Under the pieces are notes generated by a model. It had not been told where the DNA came from and made no database searches. It worked only from the letters and a program-made list of their open reading frames with translations. A stretch of DNA of 64,000 nucleotides from JAJDZL01 sp963663095 (GTDB taxonomy: Bacteria > Pseudomonadota > Gammaproteobacteria > Arenicellales > JAJDZL01), in the NCBI GenBank assembly GCA_963663095.2, contig CAXXJB010000001.1:2418001-2482000 (forward strand). Reading direction: 5' to 3'. The position numbers and the translations under genes were made by a program. Below, piece after piece: positions 35,952 through 45,166 of this stretch. Each line of letters opens with the position of its first letter. Positions within the stretch are counted from its first letter, which is position 1.

Positions 35952-36971
35952 TTACAGTAGCAAATCCTGTCGCTTTGACCCTCCGATATGATTTCTCGCT
36001 TTGGGTGTAGCTGTTCTTCCGCGCGAAGTGCGCTGAATGAATCCTTGCTGAAGCAAATAGGGTTCAATCGTGTCTTCGATGGTACCTCTTTCTTCACTGA
36101 TCGCGGCGGAAAGTGTCTCCACACCAGTTGGACCTCCCTGAAAATGCTGAACTAATACCTGCAGGTATTTTCGATCAAGCACATCCAACCCCGAATTATC
36201 GACCTCCAACATATCCAGTGCGTCATTCGCAGTCACTTGATCAATCAATCCGTTTCCTTCCACTTCAGCGAAATCCCGAACCCTTCTTAACAGCCTGTTA
36301 GCGATTCTGGGAGTTCCGCGAGATCGTTCGGCAATTGAGGCAACTCCATTCTGATCTGCCTCGATTTGCAGGATTCGTGCTGATCGTTCAATGACTTTTG
36401 CAATGTCGTCCATCCCATAGTAGTCCAGTCGCTGGACGATTCCAAAACGGTCGCGCAATGGTGATGTCAGCAATCCTGTTCTGGTAGTCGCACCGACCAG
36501 AGTGAAAGGTTGCAGATCCAATTGAATGGATTTTGCCGCCGGTCCCTGACCAATCATGATGTCTATCCTATAGTCTTCCATTGCTGGATACAGTACCTCT
36601 TCCACGACCGGGTTCAGTCGATGTATCTCATCCACAAACAGCACCGAGCCTTTCTGCAGTCGAGTCAAAAGCGCGGCAACATCGCCTTGACGTTCAAGAA
36701 CCGGCCCCGAGGTCTGTACGACATCAACCTGCAACTCGTTCGCGATGATATATGCCAGCGTCGTCTTTCCAAGTCCGGGAGGACCGAATATAAGCACGTG
36801 ATCAAGTGCCTCGGAACGTTGAGTCGCGGCTTTAATGAAAATGGACAACTGTTTCCGAGTTTTTACCTGTCCAATGAATTCGTCGAGTCTTCGCGGACGA
36901 AGGCTACGCTCAAAGTCCATCTCGGAATCGTCAAGCTGAATAGGTGTGACGGTACGGATTACATCATTCAT
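35952..36971 (-). CDS. ruvB: Holliday junction branch migration helicase RuvB
   Basis: RuvB is the AAA+ hexameric motor that drives branch migration with RuvA. The 339 residues include Walker A GPPGLGKTT (about 65-73), Walker B VLFVDEIHRL (about 110-119), sensor GATTRTGLLTSPLRDRFG and a C-terminal winged helix (QQGFIQRTSRGRTAT). The start overlaps the ruvA stop by four bases. Confidence 0.97.
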   Translation of the reverse strand: MNDVIRTVTPIQLDDSEMDFERSLRPRRLDEFIGQVKTRKQLSIFIKAATQRSEALDHVLIFGPPGLGKTTLAYIIANELQVDVVQTSGPVLERQGDVAALLTRLQKGSVLFVDEIHRLNPVVEEVLYPAMEDYRIDIMIGQGPAAKSIQLDLQPFTLVGATTRTGLLTSPLRDRFGIVQRLDYYGMDDIAKVIERSARILQIEADQNGVASIAERSRGTPRIANRLLRRVRDFAEVEGNGLIDQVTANDALDMLEVDNSGLDVLDRKYLQVLVQHFQGGPTGVETLSAAISEERGTIEDTIEPYLLQQGFIQRTSRGRTATPKARNHIGGSKRQDLLL

Positions 36972-37576
36972 TGAGATATCGTACTGAGTGAAGAAAGCGC
37001 GTCGCGAATTAACTGTTCGGTTGAGACAGTATCAGCCGAATCACGCACAGCAAGTACCGCCTGCCTTGCCTCCTTGTTTGAAAATCCAAGCTCGACCAGC
37101 GCTTCTGTTGCGTCTCGAACTGTACCGCCTGCCGCGATTTCAGTACCGCTGTCTTCGGTGCTGTCGACTGGAAACTGTTTGACTTTGTCGCGCAATTCAA
37201 GCAACAGCTTCTCTGCTGTTTTCGCACCGATACCCGGAACCTTCTCGAGCGGTCTAGTGTCGTTTAGCTCAACACAGGCTATGAGTTCGGATACTTTAAG
37301 GTCACTAAGAATTGCCAGCGCAATCCGAGGACCGACTTTAGAGACCGTGATCAGGGTTCTGAACATGTTTCGGTCATTGATCTGACTGAATCCATACAGT
37401 GCCTGAGTGTCCTCGCGGACATGCATATGAGTGTATATTTCCAAGGGCTCGCCGTCTTTCGGAAGCTCCTGTATTGCGGACAAAGGCATATGAACCTCAT
37501 AACCGACACCACCCACATCCAAAAGGATGCAAGCAGCCTCAATTTGACGAATCATGCCGCGGAGATAACCAATCAC
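36968..37576 (-). CDS. ruvA: Holliday junction DNA-binding protein RuvA
   Basis: RuvA is the tetrameric junction-binding subunit of the RuvABC resolvasome. The 202 residues contain an N-terminal OB domain (MIGYLRGMI). Helix-hairpin-helix motifs follow (VSKVGPRIALAIL and VPGIGAKTAEKLLLELRDK), and a C-terminal RuvB-binding domain (ATEALVELGFSNKEARQAV). It is 23 bases downstream of ruvC. Confidence 0.96.
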   Translation of the reverse strand: MIGYLRGMIRQIEAACILLDVGGVGYEVHMPLSAIQELPKDGEPLEIYTHMHVREDTQALYGFSQINDRNMFRTLITVSKVGPRIALAILSDLKVSELIACVELNDTRPLEKVPGIGAKTAEKLLLELRDKVKQFPVDSTEDSGTEIAAGGTVRDATEALVELGFSNKEARQAVLAVRDSADTVSTEQLIRDALSSLSTISQ

Positions 37577-37599
37577 CGAATTATTCCATCAAATAAATC

Positions 37600-38109
37600 T
37601 TATGTTGCAACTGCCCGGCCAACTTTTCTGGTCTTGGGATCAAGCAAGGGCATAAATTGGAAATGAGTTAAGGCGCCGGCCAAGGCATCCGCAGCATCTT
37701 CGTCTGGCTGTTCTCTCAGTGTCAGTAGCATCTGCACCATGTATTGGATCTGTTCCTTTGTCGCTGAACCATTGCCTGTAATGGTCTTCTTGATCTCTCT
37801 GGCGGAGTACTCGTATACCTTGATGTCATTCGCCGCACAGGCACAAATCGCACTTCCACGCGCATGTCCCAGCTTGAGAGCCGATCCCGGATTGACCGAA
37901 ACGAAGACTTGTTCCACTACCGCTATGTCAGGATTGTGGAGGCTGATTACGTTGGACATACCATGGTAGATTTCAGCCAATCGCTCAGGTAGAGAACCTG
38001 AGACTGTTTTAATGCACCCACTAGCTATGTGTCTGACCTTTCCAGTGGAGGTTTCAATTACACCGTATCCCGTTACTCTTGAACCGGGATCAATTCCTAG
38101 AATTTTCAT
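37600..38109 (-). CDS. ruvC: Crossover junction endonuclease RuvC
   Basis: RuvC is the RNase H-fold nuclease that cuts Holliday junctions. The 169 residues start MKILGIDPGSRVTGYG, with the first catalytic Asp in GIDPG. Other acidic residues lie in VEQVF and EDAADALAGALTH. It overlaps the yebC stop by four bases. Confidence 0.96.
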   Translation of the reverse strand: MKILGIDPGSRVTGYGVIETSTGKVRHIASGCIKTVSGSLPERLAEIYHGMSNVISLHNPDIAVVEQVFVSVNPGSALKLGHARGSAICACAANDIKVYEYSAREIKKTITGNGSATKEQIQYMVQMLLTLREQPDEDAADALAGALTHFQFMPLLDPKTRKVGRAVAT

Positions 38110-38843
38110 AGATCCGATTGGGAGAAAAATTCAGCATTGGTATAGACATCCTGAACATCATCAAGATCCTCAATAGCATTGATCAGCGTAAGCACTCGCT
38201 CCATCATTTCCTCGCCGATTTCCTGCGAAACCGAAGCGCGTTGTTCGATACTTGCCTCCTCGTATGATATATCGGCATCATCCAACGCTTTGACAACATC
38301 GACGAAGCTCTCGACCGGTGTAGCCACCATGATCGATCCATCGTCCAGCACATCAATATCATCCGCACCAGCAGATACCGCCACATCCATGATATGTTCT
38401 TCATCGCTACCATTTAGAAACTGAATCAAGCCAACTCGATTGAATAGGTAGGATACCGAGCCTTCTGTTCCCAGGTTTCCGCCATGTTTGGTGAGTGCGT
38501 GGCGAACTTCACTGACTGTACGATTGCGATTATCTGTCGAGCACTCAATCAACATGGCCACGCCGCCAGGGCCGTAGCCTTCATATATGACATCCTGATA
38601 TCCATCGCCACCTGATTCACCAGATCCTCTTTGGACTGCGCGGTTGATGACATCTCGACCCATGTTTGCAGCCAATGCCTTGTCGATTGCCGAGCGCAGT
38701 CGAGGATTACTATCTGGGTCGGGATTGCCTGTCCGAGTGGCAACTGTGATCTCTCTGATAAGTTTCGAGAATAGTTTCCCGCGACGACTATCCTGGGCGG
38801 CTTTCCGAAACCGGATATTCGCCCATTTACTATGTCCGGCCAT
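38106..38843 (-). CDS. yebC: YebC/PmpR family protein
   Basis: This 245-residue member of the YebC family starts MAGHSKWANIRFRK. It has the conserved NMGRDVINRAVQRGSG and EGYGPGGVAMLIECSTDNRNRT blocks and the usual three-domain length. The family is described as DNA-binding regulators and more recently as translation factors that relieve ribosome stalling at proline runs. It is the first gene of the ruv-tol run; the promoter should lie in the region above 38843. Confidence 0.95.
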   Translation of the reverse strand: MAGHSKWANIRFRKAAQDSRRGKLFSKLIREITVATRTGNPDPDSNPRLRSAIDKALAANMGRDVINRAVQRGSGESGGDGYQDVIYEGYGPGGVAMLIECSTDNRNRTVSEVRHALTKHGGNLGTEGSVSYLFNRVGLIQFLNGSDEEHIMDVAVSAGADDIDVLDDGSIMVATPVESFVDVVKALDDADISYEEASIEQRASVSQEIGEEMMERVLTLINAIEDLDDVQDVYTNAEFFSQSDL

Positions 38844-38994
38844 TAAAGTTTCGCGTTGAGTTTATCGTTACTATTTTAACACTTTCCAACAAGTTGAACT
38901 CTGCAAAATCAATGGTTAAACGGTATTTGAAGGAATCTTCGGCAACGCTGTTGATTTGGTTTTCCAATTCTCTGGTGAAACTATCGAAATTGAT

Positions 38995-39335
38995 AATATC
39001 GCTACCAATCAATGAGATTTTCTATCCACAATTCGAAGGAAAAGAAGATGAATGACCGAGTTGTTTGATGGTCAGCTTGATGTCAGCTAGTAATTCCAGT
39101 ATTTCTCCCTTAAACCCGCCTTCGTAATTCCTTTCCACTCGTAGGTTAAGATTTTGCTCTGGCAGAGATACATCTTTTCAGAGGCTTTGGTATTTCGGGC
39201 ATGAAGGTTTGAACGCTCGAATAGGCGGAGACTGCAATATCTGGGAAGACGCACTATCCAATGCCACCACTTATTCGGAAACAGTGTCGTCAATATAGGT
39301 GAATTACCACATTGTCGTTTCAGACTGCGCGAAAA
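38995..39335 (-). pseudogene. Decayed C-terminal fragment of an NAD-dependent epimerase
   Basis: The DNA is a degraded, same-strand copy of the 3' third of the intact epimerase gene (about 41965-42300). Shared words include ACCAATCAA, TTTTCTATCC, GATGTCAGC, ATTTCTCCCTTA, TTTTGCTCT and GAACGCTCGAATAGG. The minus strand reads FTYIDDTVSE, a stop, then VALDSA and PPIRAF, matching FTYIDDIVSG, AALDNP and TPIRAF of the intact enzyme. Several stops and small indels make it non-functional. It indicates an old duplication around the rhodanese and DUF4143 genes. Confidence 0.75.
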
Positions 39336-39365
39336 GTTCGCCGATGATTCGCACAAAGCCTTGTA

Positions 39366-39938
39366 TCAGGGTAAAAATTCCGGCTGAAGCAAACGCCCCC
39401 AGTTCTCATCGTAAGGATGAACCTTTGATGCCCTGTCATCACCGCGGTAGATGGGTCGATTTTCGTTGACCCACTTGAAGATAGACCCCTCGAGATTAAA
39501 TACGTTGGAGTAGCCCCGCCGACTTAGAATGGCAGCAATGTGCGAGGACCGGTAACCGACTGAGCAATACAAGACTACGAGATCATCCCGTTTCCGATCT
39601 TCAAGAAATTCAATCGCTTCCGCTGCGTTCTGCGTAAGTACTGCTCCGTGAATATGACTGACCTCAAATTCCTGCGATTCTCGCGTATCAAGTATTGTGA
39701 TTTCAGGTTGGTTTGTGAGCAGCTGAGCGAGATCATCGGTCGACATCTGGCGAACACTTGGATAGTGATCGCGAACAATTCGTAAAGTATCATTCCAAAG
39801 TTCCTCGTGGGTGAGTGAGTCTGCGGATACGACCGGAATGAATAGAACTAAGCCGAGCACAAACGAAAGAGTAATGCGAAAAACTCTACATTTTTGATTG
39901 GTTTGGTTGAATTTGAAAAATGAAAATATTTCTTTCAT
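39366..39938 (-). CDS. Exported rhodanese-like domain protein
   Basis: This 190-residue protein has an N-terminal signal or anchor (about 21-39, ending PVVSA) and one rhodanese domain (about 62-175). The active-site cysteine is C125 in YCSVGYRS, and DTRESQEF and GSIFKW are family-typical. Periplasmic rhodaneses move sulfane sulfur or serve as redox partners; the acceptor is unknown. No ribosome site is obvious before ATG 39938. It is isolated, with a decayed epimerase fragment just downstream and an 800-base gene-free region upstream. Confidence 0.82.
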   Translation of the reverse strand: MKEIFSFFKFNQTNQKCRVFRITLSFVLGLVLFIPVVSADSLTHEELWNDTLRIVRDHYPSVRQMSTDDLAQLLTNQPEITILDTRESQEFEVSHIHGAVLTQNAAEAIEFLEDRKRDDLVVLYCSVGYRSSHIAAILSRRGYSNVFNLEGSIFKWVNENRPIYRGDDRASKVHPYDENWGRLLQPEFLP

Positions 39939-40740
39939 GCTTTTGCCATGAAATTGAGGATGAAATCAGATCTCTGACAGTGGCCGTAATTACATCATAT
40001 ACCATGTCTATATCTTTTCCATCAAATGCAGTATGGAAGATACACATAGATAAAAATGCTGAATGGAAGCTAGAAATTACAGATCTTCAGATCTTCTGGA
40101 AGTTTGTATAAAGTTGCGTTCCGACCTTAGAATAGTATTATCCGTCAGGTACTCATACGTACATTGCCTCTATCGTTCCTGCCTCACGTATAAGGTCTAA
40201 AGAATCAATCGCAGTTATTTCAGCGGGTTTCTGTGCCTACATTTCTTTGGTGGTGCGCAGCACTCCATCAAGATACCCTCTTTCTACATCACCAAAATGG
40301 TAAATTACGTCAGAATTCCGACTCGCTCAGAGACTAATTATTTATGGTATATTATATTTTTACTTTCATTTACCATAATTATTTAGGTATAATTTTGCAC
40401 AAATTCCGAAAATTTAACGGTAACAGGTAAATTTTGGACAACTGACTTGGATTGCACTAAAACTGCAAGTTCAATTAGGAAGCGATTGGTTAAGAATTTA
40501 GCAACATTGTTCCAATTGAAAGTAGTCATTCAAACTCAGTAACTACGTATACGGAAACTTAGCACTAGCGTGAGATAACTCTTTGTTCTCGAATGTTGGT
40601 AGATTACCGATTGTTTGAATTCATCGTTCAAAGGCGATAAAAAAGTTCAAAATTCCCAGCAAAACTAACTTGGCGAAGATCGTAAATGAAAATACTTGGT
40701 ATCAAGCCTGACGTGTTCTGAATCACGGTCTGGAATAACA
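39939..40740. other. Gene-free AT-rich region with traces of a decayed frame
   Basis: No intact gene is seen in these 802 bases. On the minus strand 40326-40153 form one frame interrupted by a single TAG at 40237-40239. It reads NSDVIYHFGDVERGYL before the stop and QKPAEITAIDSLDLIREAGT after it, which looks like former coding sequence I cannot name. An inverted repeat, TTATGGTA (40342-40349) and TACCATAA (40371-40378), sits in the most AT-rich part. Confidence 0.4.
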
Positions 40741-41913
40741 GTGATAGTAGAAAGAAATTTACAATCTAGTCTGTTGAGTTCGGCATCCCGGTTCCCTGTC
40801 TTGACTTTGACTGGTCCTCGGCAAAGCGGCAAGACGACACTAGTCAAGTCTCTTTTCAAGACCTACGCGTATGTCACGTTGGAAGCTCCTGATGAAAGAG
40901 AATTCGCGATCCGAGACCCTCGCTCATTCTTGAAGCAGTTACAAGGAAGAGCCATAATTGATGAGGTGCAGTACGTTCCAGATTTGGTGTCATATATACA
41001 GACCATTGTTGATGAGAACCCGGTCCCAGGAAGCTGGATCCTGACAGGTTCGGAGAACCTAGCGTTATCTGAAACGGTCAGTCAATCGTTAGCTGGTCGT
41101 ACATCTGTACACCAGTTGCTACCTTTAAACTGGAACGAAGTCACTCGGTTCAAAAATTATCCTGAAAATCTCGAAGAGGCGCTCTATACAGGCAGTTATC
41201 CGAGAATTTTCAACGAAAAACAAGAGCCGAGTCAATGGCTGTCGTCATACGTCAACACCTACGTCGAACGGGACGTACGTTCACAGATTAACGTTGGTAA
41301 TCTTATAGCTTTCCAAAACTTCCTCAGGCTCTGCGCGGGGCGCAGTGGTACACTTCTGAACTATTCATCTCTAGCAAACGATTGCGGTATGACGCAGTCA
41401 ACCCTAAAAAACTGGTTCAGTATTCTGGAAGCTAGTTTCATCGTATTTAGACTGGCACCATTTCATGCCAATCTACGAAAGCGACTAGTAAAAATGCCTA
41501 AACTCTATTTTTACGACACTGGGTTGATGTGTTGGTTACTTGGAATTCGCGAACCTGGTCAGATTCTATTACATCCACAACGTGGGCAGATTTTTGAAAC
41601 TTGGGTGGTATCAGAATTCATGAAGCATCGCGCCAATTTGAACGAATTACAAGGAATATATTTTTATCGCGACCACAATGGAGTGGAGGTTGACATTGTA
41701 ATTCCGGAACCAGAAAGAATATTACTTACAGAAGCCAAGTCATCTACCACTCCATCTGCAGCCTTGCTTGAAGGTATCAAGCGAAAAACGAATCACTTTA
41801 GTAAGCTGTCTCAGAACATTGATTTCACCGTTGTTTACGGCGGCGACCAGATGAAGAGGTTTAACGGAGGTGGCCTAATTCCCTGGAGGAGTCTGGGCAG
41901 CCTTGTAAAATAA
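40741..41913 (+). CDS. AAA ATPase with DUF4143 domain
   Basis: This 390-residue protein combines an N-terminal AAA_14 ATPase (Walker A GPRQSGKT at 25-32; Walker B-like AIIDEVQYVP; sensor WILTGSENL) with a C-terminal DUF4143 domain. The latter ends in a nuclease-like strand pair, FYRDHNGVEVDIV and LLTEAKSS. The family is widespread, often laterally moved, and of unknown function. The frame is open from TTG 40696; GTG 40741 is chosen because it gives the usual MIVERNL start after GGA. It stands alone between gene-free DNA and the epimerase. DUF4143 genes come and go within species, fitting this patchy region. Confidence 0.82.
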   Translation: MIVERNLQSSLLSSASRFPVLTLTGPRQSGKTTLVKSLFKTYAYVTLEAPDEREFAIRDPRSFLKQLQGRAIIDEVQYVPDLVSYIQTIVDENPVPGSWILTGSENLALSETVSQSLAGRTSVHQLLPLNWNEVTRFKNYPENLEEALYTGSYPRIFNEKQEPSQWLSSYVNTYVERDVRSQINVGNLIAFQNFLRLCAGRSGTLLNYSSLANDCGMTQSTLKNWFSILEASFIVFRLAPFHANLRKRLVKMPKLYFYDTGLMCWLLGIREPGQILLHPQRGQIFETWVVSEFMKHRANLNELQGIYFYRDHNGVEVDIVIPEPERILLTEAKSSTTPSAALLEGIKRKTNHFSKLSQNIDFTVVYGGDQMKRFNGGGLIPWRSLGSLVK

Positions 41914-41957
41914 CCTGAAGATGATGATTACTATATTCGCCGTAATAACTTGGTGAT

Positions 41958-42938
41958 CTAATCAACGTGAAATTCTCGGTACCAATCAACGAAATTTTCT
42001 ATCCCTTCTTCAAGTGAAACACGAGGTGAATATCCAAGGTGTCTGGTGGTGAATTCGATGTCAGCAAAGGTTTCCAGCATTTCTCCCTTAGGTCCGGCTT
42101 CGTAAATCCTTTCTGCTTGTACACCGAGGTTTTGCTCTAGCAGGAATACCAATCTCTCCAAGGCTTCGGTGTTGCCGGCACCCAGGTTGAACGCTCGAAT
42201 AGGTGTGGAATTTGAATCTTGGGGTGGTGGATTGTCCAATGCTGCCAATGTTCCTGAAACAATATCATCGATGTAGGTGAAATCACGACGCATATCTCCA
42301 AAATTGAACAGTTTGATTGGCGTTGAATTCATCATTGCATTCGAGAACAGATAGTACGACATGTCGGGTCGCCCCCATGGTCCGTATACGGTAAAGTATC
42401 GCAGAGCTGACTGCGGAAGGTCGAAGTTGTCGGCATATACATGACTGATCAATTCATCAGCAGCTTTTGTAGCGGCATAGATTGAAACCGGTCGGTCCAC
42501 GCGATTATCTACAGAAAACGGTAACTTATCTTTCTGAGAGTAGATACTGCTTGAACTCGCGAAAACCAGATGTTCGAAATTATCGATTCGACGACACAAT
42601 TGAAGGATATTCGCGTGCCCGACAACGTTACTGTTGATCACTTGCAGAGGGAACTGCTGGGAATAACGAACTCCAGCATTGGCGGCCAAGTGGACCACTT
42701 TGGGAAATGGCCCCTGCGTCCGAAATATGTTCTCCAGATGTTCGAAGTTGCTGATGTCAGCTTTTTCAAATTTAAAGTTCTTGAATTTTTCGAGTTGCGA
42801 CAACCGAGCGAGTTTGAGTTGAACGTCATAGTAGTCGTTTACGTTGTCGAGACCAACAACCTCGTCGCCACGTTTCAGAAGTGCCTTGGATGTCGAAAAT
42901 CCAATAAATCCCGCAGCTCCGGTTACAAGAATTTTCAT
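41958..42938 (-). CDS. NAD-dependent epimerase/dehydratase (UDP-glucuronate 4-epimerase-like)
   Basis: This 326-residue extended short-chain dehydrogenase has the NAD motif GAAGFIG (7-13), the catalytic YAATK (Y154, K158) with serines at 128-131, and RYFTVYGPWGRPDM. The YGPWGRPDM form is characteristic of UDP-glucuronate 4-epimerases and relatives that prepare surface-sugar precursors. No glycosyltransferases are adjacent, so the pathway is not evident. A decayed copy of its 3' third lies at 38995-39335. Confidence 0.9.
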   Translation of the reverse strand: MKILVTGAAGFIGFSTSKALLKRGDEVVGLDNVNDYYDVQLKLARLSQLEKFKNFKFEKADISNFEHLENIFRTQGPFPKVVHLAANAGVRYSQQFPLQVINSNVVGHANILQLCRRIDNFEHLVFASSSSIYSQKDKLPFSVDNRVDRPVSIYAATKAADELISHVYADNFDLPQSALRYFTVYGPWGRPDMSYYLFSNAMMNSTPIKLFNFGDMRRDFTYIDDIVSGTLAALDNPPPQDSNSTPIRAFNLGAGNTEALERLVFLLEQNLGVQAERIYEAGPKGEMLETFADIEFTTRHLGYSPRVSLEEGIENFVDWYREFHVD

Positions 42939-43121
42939 TTTTCAGCGTAAATCAAATCAAATTGAACAATGAAGTTATCGGCTGCTGGGTAGTCGATCAC
43001 AAATATTTACCGGACTGTTTGGGTGTGGAGAGTAGGTATTCGTTTACTTCAGGTAGGGTTTTAGTTGCCAGTCGATAGCCGATAATAGACTGGAGTGGTA
43101 GTTCAGAGAACACGCGATTCT

Positions 43122-44651
43122 TCATTGGGGCATGGATACCTGAAGCTTGAATCCTGCCTGCTGTAGGTACTCCTTCTCACGACTCAAATCAGCTTTGGTC
43201 AGTGGGTGTTGATTCAACCAGTCTTTCGGAAATACCAATAGAATTCTTTTCTTTTTTGCTGCACATTGCACTGATAGGTCAGCACGATTGGTTCGAGGTC
43301 TGTGAAGGAGTACTGCCATCCTCAGGATGACACAGAGTCTTTTCAATGTTCTGATTCTTAAATGCGTTGTTGTTGCTGAGAACTCCGCTGGGAAATGACG
43401 GCGATGACTGCCTACTAGTATGGCGAGCGCCGCCTGTTCAGGTTTTGAGAAACCGGCCATGTCCGAGTATTGCAGAAGATAGGCGCCATGTTGGTGGTAT
43501 TTGGTGTGCGCTATCGACAATCCAATTTCGTGCAGTGTCGCTGCCCAACCAAGTAAACTCCTCGCTCCGGTGGTATTTTCGAACCATTCACTCTCAACCT
43601 GATCATACATATTGAGTGCGAGTTCCCGAACTCGCTTTGCATGCACTTCGTCGATTGACCAATGTAGTGCGAGCGACCTCACGGTTCGCTGTCGGGCATC
43701 GTCGTTTCGCAACCGTCCGAGAAGGTCATACATCACTCCTTCACGCAAGGCAAAATCCGAAATTTGCATAGACTCGATTTCCAACCATTCAAACAACGCA
43801 CAGAGTATGGCCAAGCCACCCGGCAGTACTTCGCAACGAGTCGGCTCAAAGCCGAGTTTCACCAGCTCGGAAGTATGTTTGAAACGGAGAACTTCCTGTC
43901 GAAGTCTGTGTAGCGACTCGATGTCGATAGTACCGTCGCTCCATTGCAAATAGCGCAGTGCTTCGCTCACGGCGTTTATGGTTCCGGAGCAACCTAGCAC
44001 CTTCTCCCATCCGTGATCTCGGAATTGTCGATGAATCGCTCTGATTTCAAGTTGTGCGTCGAGTTCAGCCCGAAGCATGCCTTTCTCGCAGATTTGATTA
44101 CCAGGAAATCGGGCGACGGAAAGACTCACACAGCCGATGTACAGGCTGTCTGCCAGATGAGGATCATATCCAGACCCGACTATAACTTCGGTACTTCCAC
44201 CCCCAATGTCAATGACCAGACGATTGCTTTGGCTTTCTGACAATCCATAACAGACTGACTCATATATCAGTCGAGCTTCTTCTCGGCCTGTAATTACATC
44301 AATCGAATGCCCCAGCGCCTTTTCAGCCTTTGGCAGGAAATCGACAATATTGCGTGCTTTACGAAATGTATTTGTGCCAACCGCGCGAATATTAGTTGAT
44401 GGGATGTCTCTAAGCCTTTGGCCGAATTGTCCAAGACAGTTCAAGGCACGGGTTTGAGCGTCAGCAGTCAGGTTTGAGTTTTCGTCCAAACCACCTCCCA
44501 GTCGAACAATTTCTTTGATTCGATCGACGACGATCAGTCTTTCTTTTTCCAATCTCGCTATAACGAGATGAAAACTATTTGATCCGAGATCGACAGCCGC
44601 GACCGACTCAGGATCAGTCGCGCTGAGACTGGAAATAACAGCGTCGCTCAC
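43122..44651 (-). CDS. ppx: Ppx/GppA family phosphatase (exopolyphosphatase)
   Basis: This 509-residue enzyme hydrolyses polyphosphate or pppGpp. The N-terminal actin-like domains carry AAVDLGSNSFHLV, TNTFRKARN, GREEARLIY and the phosphate loop IDIGGGSTEVIVG. The C-terminal HD-like region has TLHEIGLSIAHTKYHQHGAYLL. It is of normal length for a gammaproteobacterial Ppx. Its start overlaps the sixA stop by four bases. Distinguishing Ppx from GppA would need phylogeny. Confidence 0.92.
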   Translation of the reverse strand: MSDAVISSLSATDPESVAAVDLGSNSFHLVIARLEKERLIVVDRIKEIVRLGGGLDENSNLTADAQTRALNCLGQFGQRLRDIPSTNIRAVGTNTFRKARNIVDFLPKAEKALGHSIDVITGREEARLIYESVCYGLSESQSNRLVIDIGGGSTEVIVGSGYDPHLADSLYIGCVSLSVARFPGNQICEKGMLRAELDAQLEIRAIHRQFRDHGWEKVLGCSGTINAVSEALRYLQWSDGTIDIESLHRLRQEVLRFKHTSELVKLGFEPTRCEVLPGGLAILCALFEWLEIESMQISDFALREGVMYDLLGRLRNDDARQRTVRSLALHWSIDEVHAKRVRELALNMYDQVESEWFENTTGARSLLGWAATLHEIGLSIAHTKYHQHGAYLLQYSDMAGFSKPEQAALAILVGSHRRHFPAEFSATTTHLRIRTLKRLCVILRMAVLLHRPRTNRADLSVQCAAKKKRILLVFPKDWLNQHPLTKADLSREKEYLQQAGFKLQVSMPQ

Positions 44652-45166
44652 GCGGCAGCCAGTTTGCGCAAGGATGCCGGGCTCATGAACCAGCGCAGGG
44701 TTCCAAACGAGTTAGCAGGATTACCTTCAAATGAGATCATGCATGCGCCGGCTTTTCCGAATTTCACACTTTGTGTGTGACTGCGAGTGAACTGTTGCAT
44801 CAGCCAGCTCATGTCAGGTTCGTGTCCTACAAGTACCATCGTTCCGGTCTCATTGTTGAGCCAGCCTTGAAGCGTATGAAAACTGCACCCTGGTGTCAGA
44901 AGATCAGAAATCTCAAGTTCGGGTCGTTTGCTCTGTGGAATCGCTGCCAAGAATAGCTCTGCAGTTTGCTTGGCGCGGATATATGGACTGGATACCACTC
45001 GCTGTACATTTTCGTCAAGGAGTTTGTACAAACCGGCGGCCGACTGCTTCATCTTGTTGATACCATCCTGTGTCAGCGGACGCTGAGAATCTGGTGCTCC
45101 ATTGCTGCTCATATGGAAAACGTACCGATCTTCCGCGATCGCGTGTCGTAGTAGTACTAGCCGCAT
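44648..45166 (-). CDS. sixA: Phosphohistidine phosphatase SixA
   Basis: SixA is a small histidine phosphatase that removes phosphate from phosphohistidine proteins. The 172 residues start MRLVLLRHAIAED with the catalytic RHA motif. The second catalytic histidine lies in VLVGHEPDMSWL and the phosphate-contacting Arg in SSPYIRAKQTAE. The pairing with ppx suggests phosphate-related control. Confidence 0.92.
   Translation of the reverse strand: MRLVLLRHAIAEDRYVFHMSSNGAPDSQRPLTQDGINKMKQSAAGLYKLLDENVQRVVSSPYIRAKQTAELFLAAIPQSKRPELEISDLLTPGCSFHTLQGWLNNETGTMVLVGHEPDMSWLMQQFTRSHTQSVKFGKAGACMISFEGNPANSFGTLRWFMSPASLRKLAAA

Noticed and set aside
39920..40111. 63-codon plus-strand frame near the rhodanese start
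   Set aside because: It overlaps the rhodanese N terminus and shows no family features.
43068..43093. CCAGTC/GACTGG inverted repeat after ppx as terminator
   Set aside because: Six-base arms with a 14-base loop and no T run are too weak to support.
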